64,000 nt of DNA, from assembly GCA_964620425.1 (NCBI GenBank), contig CAZUGV010000007.1, positions 1 through 64,000 on the forward strand. The letters are read 5' to 3'. The notes under the pieces were generated by a model. The model searched no databases. It saw only the letters and a program-made list of their open reading frames with translations, and was not told the origin of the DNA. Source of the stretch: DASXUG01 sp964620425 (GTDB lineage Bacteria; Pseudomonadota; Gammaproteobacteria; Burkholderiales; Methylophilaceae). The translations under genes and the position numbers were made by a program. Shown here one piece after another: positions 57,620-64,000 of this stretch. Numbering within the stretch: position 1 is the first letter of the stretch; each line of letters starts with the position of its first letter.

Positions 57620-59746
57620 TCACCCCAACACCACATCCACCAAATTATCACTAAAACTCGCCGAATTCCCCATGTCTCCAAACTCCGCCAAGCTAATGCA
57701 ATTGACTGTACCATTATTAAGTTGTCGCCAATAACCAAGCGTTGCCACCACTACACCTGCATTGACGTCATCTGTAACTTTAGCCACGCCTTCAAACGCG
57801 CCGCGGTCGTTAAACACTTTGACTTTATCGCCTTCTTTTACTTTGCGCGCTTTAGCATCTACCGCGTTAATCAGCACAAATTGCTCACCTTGGCCTTTGA
57901 TTTTGCCTTCCATATTGGCATAACATGAATTTAAAAAGCCATGACTTTTTGGCGAAATAATATTGAGCGGATATTTTTTCGCCAAGGCTGGGTTGCTGGC
58001 GACTGATTCACGTGATGGAATGTAATCGGGCAATGGGTCTAAATCTTGACCGGGCTGAAAGCCTTCGTACATTTGGCGGAAAGGCCCTGCCACAAAGTTT
58101 TTTGCGCCTTCTACCATAAACATCACCTTGCCTGTGGGCGTGGGGAAGTTGCCGTTTTTGTGGGGTGCGCGGTCATCTTTGGTGCCGACTTTTAGGCGCG
58201 CGTAGCCATTTTTGCGTAGATAAGCTAAATCAATACCATCGCAAGTGGGAGATGCCCAGTTGATGTAATGTTCTAAACATTCGGCATCGCTCCAGCTAAA
58301 TTGCGGCTCGGTAAAGCCTAGGCATTTTGCTAGGCGGCGGAAAATCTCGTTATTGGGAATCGCCTCACCTGGTGGTTCGATACATTTTTCATTATAGGTG
58401 AGGTAGAAATGCCCCCAAGACACCACAATATCTTCAAGCTCCGCGCCCATGGCGGCTGGCAGAACAATGTCCGCATACGCAGCGGTGTCTGAAATAAAGT
58501 GATCAGCCACCACGGTAAATAAATCTTCGCGTTGCAAGCCTTGGATGATTTTATCGGTTTCGGGCGATTGCGTGACGGGGTTGGTGTTCCACACCATCAG
58601 CGCTTTAATCGGCGTTTTGAGTGGCGTTTCGCCTATCAATGCACGGCCTAGTTGCAGAATATTCACCACAGGCGTACCTTCTGGAATTAAATCGGGGCGG
58701 CACATCGCCATAAAATCATATGGGTGCTCCCAAATTGGCATTTGCAATACACCGCCTCCCACATGCCGCCATGCGCCTATGAGCGCGGGCAAGCATGAAA
58801 CAGCACGAATGGCTTGGCTACCGCCATAGTTGCGCTCTAGCGCAATGCCCATACGAATGGCCGCTGGCGGTGTGGTAGCGTATTCACGGGCGAGTTTCCG
58901 AATATCTTCCGCTGGAATACCTGTAATTTCTTCAGCCCATTCTGGCGTACGCGATTTAGCGCGCGCGGCTAAATCTTTATAACCATGTGTGTAGTTGTCA
59001 ATATAATCTTGGTCTTGCAGGCCTTCTTCAATAATCACGTGCATCATCGCCATCGCCAGTGCGCCATCGGTGCCTGGTTTGGGGGCAATGTGCCAATCTG
59101 CTTCTTTGGCGGTTTTGCTGGCGTAGCTATCAATCACCACTACTTTCGCGCCTTTTTTCTGCGCGTCTTTGACGATGTGCCAGTGATGTAAGTTCGTAGA
59201 AACTGAATTGCACGCCCAAATAATGATGTATTTGCTATGGATAAAGCTTTCTGGGTCTACACCGCCAGTTGGCCCCACAGTCAATAACCATGCGGTACAT
59301 GAGCCTTCACCACAAAAAGTACGCTCGCAAACCGTTGCGCCCAGTTTATTAAAAAAGGCATCACCGCCATTCAAACCGTGCACCAAACCTTGGTTGCCTA
59401 AATAGCTCGCCGGCATAATGGCATGTGGGCCATATTCGGCCATAATGCCTTGCCATTTGCTGACGATAGTATCTAGCGCTTCATCCCAGCTAATGCGGGT
59501 AAATTGCTTGCTGCCTTTGGGGCCTGTGCGCTTCATGGGGTATAGCAAACGGTCTGGGTGGTAATGGCGTTTTTCGTAATCGTGCAGTTTGACGCACAAA
59601 CCGCCACGCGTCATGGGGTGATCTTTATTGCCGGTAACTGAAATGAGTTTACTATCTTTGACCGTGTACACCATGCTGCAGGTGTCTGGGCAATCATGCG
59701 GACATGCGCCGTGGAATGCTTGAGCATTTTCAGCGATTTTATTCAT
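57620..59746 (-). CDS. Molybdopterin oxidoreductase, 4Fe-4S containing
   Basis: A 708-residue DMSO-reductase-family enzyme. The N-terminal 4Fe-4S site is C15-x3-C19-x3-C23 with C51 (GACPHDCPDTCSM and GLCVK). TFCGEGSCTAWL carries a possible molybdenum Cys ligand, and MVWNTNPVTQSPET and GHFYLTYNEKC follow the catalytic domain. There is no Tat signal, so it should be cytoplasmic. GGAGAG lies six bases before ATG 59746. The substrate cannot be assigned; no electron-transfer or maturation subunit is adjacent, which is unusual for formate dehydrogenases. Confidence 0.88.
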   Translation of the reverse strand: MNKIAENAQAFHGACPHDCPDTCSMVYTVKDSKLISVTGNKDHPMTRGGLCVKLHDYEKRHYHPDRLLYPMKRTGPKGSKQFTRISWDEALDTIVSKWQGIMAEYGPHAIMPASYLGNQGLVHGLNGGDAFFNKLGATVCERTFCGEGSCTAWLLTVGPTGGVDPESFIHSKYIIIWACNSVSTNLHHWHIVKDAQKKGAKVVVIDSYASKTAKEADWHIAPKPGTDGALAMAMMHVIIEEGLQDQDYIDNYTHGYKDLAARAKSRTPEWAEEITGIPAEDIRKLAREYATTPPAAIRMGIALERNYGGSQAIRAVSCLPALIGAWRHVGGGVLQMPIWEHPYDFMAMCRPDLIPEGTPVVNILQLGRALIGETPLKTPIKALMVWNTNPVTQSPETDKIIQGLQREDLFTVVADHFISDTAAYADIVLPAAMGAELEDIVVSWGHFYLTYNEKCIEPPGEAIPNNEIFRRLAKCLGFTEPQFSWSDAECLEHYINWASPTCDGIDLAYLRKNGYARLKVGTKDDRAPHKNGNFPTPTGKVMFMVEGAKNFVAGPFRQMYEGFQPGQDLDPLPDYIPSRESVASNPALAKKYPLNIISPKSHGFLNSCYANMEGKIKGQGEQFVLINAVDAKARKVKEGDKVKVFNDRGAFEGVAKVTDDVNAGVVVATLGYWRQLNNGTVNCISLAEFGDMGNSASFSDNLVDVVLG

Positions 59747-59872
59747 TTGCAACTCTCCCTTGTTGATGTTTTATTTTTTTAATCTAAAACTGACTACTCA
59801 GAAAAACGCTTGCTATACAGATAAGTATACGCTTGTTTATTTGACGAGAGCAATACAAATTTTTGACATAAA

Positions 59873-59897
59873 AAAAGCCCCTTGCGGGGCTTGGTTT
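59873..59897 (-). terminator. Rho-independent terminator after the PII-like gene
   Basis: On the minus strand AAGCCCC-GCAA-GGGGCTT is followed by a run of T. It closes the pump/PII transcript. Confidence 0.85.
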
Positions 59898-59911
59898 TTA
59901 GTTTATTTTTC

Positions 59912-60247
59912 CTAGCAATCAAATACCTGTATCTTTTCAGATAGACTTATCATGCGTTCAACAGGCGTGACCCAAACGATACCGTCGCCTATTTGTCCAG
60001 TATGACCAACTTCTACGATTACCTGCAATATGCCTTCGACTAGCTCGTCTGGTGTGACTAGCATAATATACACTTTGGGGCTGTAGTCTGTGAGCTCCTC
60101 GCGTATGCCTAGCTGTGGCTTGGCGAGATGATGGCCGCAACCATCTACTTTACTCACAGTCATCCCTGGGAAGCCTTTGATGTTGCGTAACGCGGAGCGA
60201 ATTTTTGCTAATCGAGCTGGTTGTATAATCGCTTTGATTTCTTTCAT
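59912..60247 (-). CDS. PII-like signalling protein next to RND pump (PII-NG type), copy 1
   Basis: A 111-residue PII-fold trimeric protein. MKEIKAIIQPARLAKIRSAL and VEVGHTGQIGDGIVWV show the family. It lacks the uridylylated T-loop Tyr51 of GlnB (the loop reads GIREELTDYSPKV), and the ATP-contacting Lys of the G-D-G-K motif is Ile (G-D-G-I-V-W). So it is not GlnB/GlnK. The PII-NG group, linked to heavy-metal efflux genes, fits. It begins 11 bases after the pump stop, with AAGG between, so it is translationally linked. Confidence 0.85.
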   Translation of the reverse strand: MKEIKAIIQPARLAKIRSALRNIKGFPGMTVSKVDGCGHHLAKPQLGIREELTDYSPKVYIMLVTPDELVEGILQVIVEVGHTGQIGDGIVWVTPVERMISLSEKIQVFDC

Positions 60248-60258
60248 AATTTGACCTT

Positions 60259-63200
60259 TTATCCCTCAATGCGTGGTTCTTCAAATTTACGATATAACGT
60301 TGGAACCACCACCAAGGTTAACAGTGTAGAGGTGATCAGACCACCAATCACAACGATTGCGAGTGGGCGCTGAATTTCTGAGCCAGGGCCTGTGGCAAAA
60401 AGGAATGGCACAAGACCCAGCATTGCGACGGTTGCGGTCATCATGACGGGTCTAAACCGTTGGGCGCAGCCTTGGCGGATAGCTTCTAGCTGAGTTAACC
60501 CTTCATCCCGCAAGGTGCGGATGTAAGACACAAGCACAACACCATTGAGCACGGCGATACCCCATAAGGCAATAAAGCCGACAGAGGCGGGCACCGATAA
60601 ATATTCTCCCGTGATAAATAGTGCAATAATGCCGCCGATAGATGCGAATGGAAGCACCATAATAATCATCGCGGCATAACGTACGCTGTTAAACAGTAAG
60701 AATAACAAGAAGAATATTGCACCAATAGTGATTGGGATAATTATAGATAGGTGTTTTAGCGCGCGTTCCATGTTCTGGAATTGACCACCGTATTCTACAT
60801 AATAACCTTCAGGTAGCTTAAATTTACTATCAAGCGTCTGCTGAAGTTCAGCGACAAATCCACCTAAATCTCGGTCTTTCACATTCACGCCAACCACAAT
60901 GCGACGTTTGGCAAACTCTCGACTAATTTGCGCAGGACCATCATGCACTTCTATGCTCGCTAAGTCTTTGAGGGCGACTTTGGAGCCATGTGGTGAGGTG
61001 AGCATTATGTTGCCAATGTCTTCAATATTATTGCGAAAGTTTTCGGGGAAACGCACTGCGGCAGTGAATCTGCGTTGGCCTTCGTAAATTTCGGTGGCTA
61101 CTTTGCCGCCAATTGCTGTTTCAATCACATCGTGAATATCTGATGCGTTAAGACCCTGACGTGCGATGGCTTGGCGATCAACCCTGATATTGAGGTACTC
61201 TTGGCCTGAGACTTTTTCGATTCGTATATCGGTCGCTCCGTGAATTTGACCCGCAAGGTGGGCAACTTCCTCTCCCTTCGCTTTGAGTACTTCCATATCG
61301 TCGCCAAAAATTTTAACCGCTACATCAGAGCGTACCCCTGTCAGTAGCTCGTCAACGCGATCGGAAATCGGTTGCGCCATCACGACTTGTGCACCAGGAA
61401 GTACTTTTAAGCGTTTCTGAATTTCTTCACCAATCGTGTCTTGCGTCCAGCCTTTAGGCCACTCACTGCGGGGTTTGAGGCTGACAATCGGCGATGATTC
61501 ATTTTGCCCTTGGGGGTCGGCGGGGCTTTCTCCTCGACCTAAACCCGAAACGGCAGATTTTACGCCTGGAATTTTTGCAATAATCGCCATTGCGGTTTTT
61601 TCCATTTCAATGGATTCACCCAATGAAATATTAGGTACGCGCAAAATATTAGGCACAATTGACCCCTCTTTCATTTCTGGGATAAACGAGGTGCCTAGAA
61701 ATGGCACAATCAGTAAGGTGCCGATAAATATAAGGCTGGCAGTACCAATCGTTTTGTTTTCATTCACCAGCACCCAGTTGAGTGCTTTAAGGTAGGGTGT
61801 TTTAATGGATTGAATGATTTTTGTATCGTCACCACTGCCGCCTTTTAGTATGTAAGAGCAAAGGGCGGGAGTGAGTGTAAGCGATAACACTAATGATACA
61901 AATAAAGCGATGGCAATAGTGTAGGCAAGCGGAGCAAACATTTTGCCTTCCATGCCTTCTAGTGTCATGAGTGGTAAAAATACTAAAATGATAATGCCCA
62001 CGCCAAACAATACGGGCGTACCTACTTCGGCGGCGGCTTCTAGTACGATACGGATTTTGCTTTCATTATTGCGATGACCTAGATGGTGAAATGCATTTTC
62101 TACCACCACCACCGAGCCATCCACCATTAAGCCAATGGCAATGGCTAATCCACCCAAGGACATGAGGTTGGCAGAAATGCCGTAATGGTTCATGACCATA
62201 AAGGTAATGAGTGGGGTGAGTATGAGTGTGCTGACTACAATCAAGCTGGAACGGACATCACCAAGGAATAAAAATAAAATCACGATAACCAGAACGATGC
62301 CTTCCAGCAATACTTTAGATACAGTGTGTAAAGCAGCATCGACCAGTTCACTGCGATCATAAAACGGTACAATTTTTAAGCCGTTTGGCAACATGCCTTT
62401 TTCGTTGATTTCTTTCACACGCGCCTGAATGCGGCCGACTACCTCTTTGGCATTGCCCCCGCGCATCATCATCACAATGCCGCCTACCGATTCGGTATCC
62501 CCATTTTTAATGAGAGAGCCCACGCGAGTTTCATAGCCTAGTTTGACTTCTGCAATATCGCGCATATAAATTGGCACACCATTCTGTTCTTGCAAAACGA
62601 TATTGCGAATATCGTCTAGTGATTGAATTAAACTGATGCCTCGAATTAAATATTGCTCGGCATGATGCGCCAAAATGCCTCCGCCACTGTTGGCGTTATT
62701 GCGCGCAAGAGAGGAGTAGATGTCTTGTAGTTTTAAGCCATAATGGTTCATGCGGTCTGGATTCACCAGCACTTGATATTGCTTTACGTAACCCCCTTGC
62801 GAGTTGATTTCTGCAACACCTGGGATGCCGCGCAACATGGGGCGCACCACCCAATCTTCTACCGAACGGCGCTCAGTTAACTCTTGTACGGAGAGCGGTT
62901 TTTTACCATCATCCGCTTTGTCTAATGTGAACTGATAGATTTCTCCTAAGCCTGTAGAGACAGGGCCAAGCACTGGTGTGACACCCGTTGGCATGCGTTC
63001 CATCACTTCCATTAAACGCTCCATCACTAATTGGCGCGAAAAATAGACATCGGTACTGTCGGTAAATACGAGCGTAATGAGTGATAAACCATTTTTATTA
63101 AGCGATCGCATTTCTACCAGATTGGGCAGACCAGTCATGGCCATTTCAAGTGGCACGGTAATGAAACGCTCAACTTCTGCGGGTGATTGACCTACAGACT

Positions 63201-63354
63201 GCGTAGCGATGAGCACTTGTACATTGGTGACATCAGGAAAAGCATCTACTGAAAGCTTTTTGACAGCGAATATCCCTCCGACCAGCAGCGCCAACGCAAG
63301 CACGATAACGACGAGTCGCTGTTGAAGGGCTGTTTTAATCAGTGACTCTATCAT
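60259..63354 (-). CDS. CusA/CzcA-type heavy-metal efflux RND pump
   Basis: A 1031-residue inner-membrane RND transporter with 12 helices and two large periplasmic loops. KKLSVDAFPDVTNVQV at the start, LAIAIGLMVDGSVVVVEN in helix 4 and GRGESPADPQGQNES in the loop are heavy-metal efflux features. The helix-4 motif (V-D-G-S-V-V) does not match clearly the Zn/Co or Cu/Ag subgroups, so the metal is not assigned. No periplasmic adaptor or outer-membrane channel gene is adjacent within the window. It lies between two PII-like genes. Confidence 0.9.
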   Translation of the reverse strand: MIESLIKTALQQRLVVIVLALALLVGGIFAVKKLSVDAFPDVTNVQVLIATQSVGQSPAEVERFITVPLEMAMTGLPNLVEMRSLNKNGLSLITLVFTDSTDVYFSRQLVMERLMEVMERMPTGVTPVLGPVSTGLGEIYQFTLDKADDGKKPLSVQELTERRSVEDWVVRPMLRGIPGVAEINSQGGYVKQYQVLVNPDRMNHYGLKLQDIYSSLARNNANSGGGILAHHAEQYLIRGISLIQSLDDIRNIVLQEQNGVPIYMRDIAEVKLGYETRVGSLIKNGDTESVGGIVMMMRGGNAKEVVGRIQARVKEINEKGMLPNGLKIVPFYDRSELVDAALHTVSKVLLEGIVLVIVILFLFLGDVRSSLIVVSTLILTPLITFMVMNHYGISANLMSLGGLAIAIGLMVDGSVVVVENAFHHLGHRNNESKIRIVLEAAAEVGTPVLFGVGIIILVFLPLMTLEGMEGKMFAPLAYTIAIALFVSLVLSLTLTPALCSYILKGGSGDDTKIIQSIKTPYLKALNWVLVNENKTIGTASLIFIGTLLIVPFLGTSFIPEMKEGSIVPNILRVPNISLGESIEMEKTAMAIIAKIPGVKSAVSGLGRGESPADPQGQNESSPIVSLKPRSEWPKGWTQDTIGEEIQKRLKVLPGAQVVMAQPISDRVDELLTGVRSDVAVKIFGDDMEVLKAKGEEVAHLAGQIHGATDIRIEKVSGQEYLNIRVDRQAIARQGLNASDIHDVIETAIGGKVATEIYEGQRRFTAAVRFPENFRNNIEDIGNIMLTSPHGSKVALKDLASIEVHDGPAQISREFAKRRIVVGVNVKDRDLGGFVAELQQTLDSKFKLPEGYYVEYGGQFQNMERALKHLSIIIPITIGAIFFLLFLLFNSVRYAAMIIMVLPFASIGGIIALFITGEYLSVPASVGFIALWGIAVLNGVVLVSYIRTLRDEGLTQLEAIRQGCAQRFRPVMMTATVAMLGLVPFLFATGPGSEIQRPLAIVVIGGLITSTLLTLVVVPTLYRKFEEPRIEG

Positions 63355-63555
63355 GCTTGGGATTCCTCATTTTTATGTAATATTTCTGGTAGTTCGAGAG
63401 TTGGGAGGTAATGAACCCATATCATATTGGGTATTGGGTTGATGGTGCAACTGATAAAGCAGATAGCTATTGTGATAGCGGGGATGGCAAGGCGAAAATG
63501 TAGATGGTACTGCTTCGCCCTGCAAGCTTGGAAACTAAATTACTCGGTATTTATA

Positions 63556-63894
63556 TTACTCGGTATCTATGACGGTAATTTTTTCAGATAAACGAACCAT
63601 TCTTTCTGTTTCAGTCACCCATACAATCCCATCTCCGGCTTGCCCTGTATGACCGACCTCCACCAAAATCTGTAACAGTCCTTCTAACATGCTGTCAGGG
63701 GCAATAATCTCAATCTTTACTTTTGGAGAGTAGTCGGTGAGTTCTTCGCGAATGCCATGGGCGGGTTTGGCTAGATGGTGGCCGCAGCCTTCTACTTTTG
63801 CGACCGTCATGCCTGGAAAGTTTTTAATATGGCGGAATGCTGAGCGGATTTTTGCTAACCTGTGCGGCTGGATGACTGCTTTAATTTCTTTCAT
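63556..63894 (-). CDS. PII-like signalling protein (PII-NG type), copy 2
   Basis: A 112-residue paralogue of the protein at 59912, sharing MKEIKA-IQP-RLAKIRSA and GCGHHLAKP with IREELTDYSPKV. As in copy 1 the T-loop Tyr is missing and the GDGK Lys is Ile (G-D-G-I-V-W). AAGGAG lies seven bases upstream and the preceding pump gene stop is 12 bases away. A 16-bp imperfect tandem repeat spans its stop (63539-63570). Confidence 0.85.
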   Translation of the reverse strand: MKEIKAVIQPHRLAKIRSAFRHIKNFPGMTVAKVEGCGHHLAKPAHGIREELTDYSPKVKIEIIAPDSMLEGLLQILVEVGHTGQAGDGIVWVTETERMVRLSEKITVIDTE

Positions 63895-63905
63895 GGGATC
63901 TCTCC

Positions 63906-64000
63906 TTAAGCCTCTATACGCTCTTCTTCAAACCAACGATATAGCGTTGGAACTACCACCAAGGTGAGAAGTGTTGAAGAAATTAAACCGCCAATCACCA
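63906..64000 (-). CDS. Second heavy-metal RND pump, C-terminal end (partial)
   Basis: The last 31 codons of an RND transporter that continues beyond the right edge. VIGGLISSTLLTLVVVPTLY, followed by RWFEEERIEA and stop, aligns with the end of the pump at 60259 (VIGGLITSTLLTLVVVPTLY, RKFEEPRIEG). It is a paralogue upstream in the same operon. Confidence 0.85.
   Translation of the reverse strand, partial: VIGGLISSTLLTLVVVPTLYRWFEEERIEA

Noticed and set aside
62100..62170. Assignment of the RND pump to copper or cobalt/zinc
   Set aside because: The helix-4 motif fits neither subgroup clearly, so no metal is named.

Overview
The window looks like a draft-assembly piece of a betaproteobacterial chromosome, most probably a methylotroph of the Methylophilaceae (Methylotenera/Methylophilus type). 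This is an inference from moderate GC, the order uvrD, thrB, DUF2782, LOG and polA, the carbon genes tkt, gap, pgk and pyk lying close together, and abundant periplasmic cytochrome c genes. Most genes are housekeeping. The accessory material sits in a few short islands. A run of exactly 100 N interrupts one gene, so the sequence is a scaffold.

Layout: 1-2300 holds the end of groEL (with an in-frame stop), a HEPN-like protein, an orphan CopG-type antitoxin and fklB. 2374-4762 holds a DUF4239 membrane protein, an esterase and ung. 4778-6404 holds aroG and, upstream of it, a densely folded small-RNA candidate (about 6104-6210, minus strand). 6404-14501 holds uvrD, a BPSS1780-type membrane protein, thrB, a DUF2782 protein, a LOG protein and polA. 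14613-17500 is an accessory stretch with two C-terminally sorted secreted proteins, repeat-rich non-coding DNA, a 39-residue basic protein and a gene remnant. 17505-31806 holds cyanase, a CinA-like protein, a FadL porin, dusB-fis, purH-purD-tsaC-hemF, an amino acid permease, two monoheme cytochromes c, a hexose-6-phosphate mutarotase and ilvD. 31906-35366 holds a PAS-GGDEF-EAL protein and lgt.

35655-43143 is the most unusual locus. A 2252-residue secreted protein joins a copper-radical oxidase (galactose/glyoxal oxidase type, with all copper and Cys-Tyr cofactor residues visible) to a YVTN propeller, a two-haem cytochrome c region, two LamG domains identical at DNA level, five Ig-like domains and a small four-cysteine domain. 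A Sco-type copper chaperone gene follows directly. The inferred picture is an extracellular oxidase carrying its own electron-transfer module, with copper possibly supplied by the neighbour.

43167-55086 on the minus strand carries pyk, pgk, gap, a short accessory patch (GyrI-like and SMI1/KNR4 proteins), a Phd/PIN toxin-antitoxin pair, pepN, tkt and a diguanylate cyclase. The toxin-antitoxin pair is bracketed by the pepN 3' end and a second, diverged pepN 3' end. 55394-57502 holds a polysaccharide flippase and a GT25 glycosyltransferase. 57620-64000 holds a molybdopterin oxidoreductase and then a tandem arrangement in which each of two heavy-metal RND pump genes is followed by a PII-like signalling protein. 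The upstream pump gene runs off the right edge.
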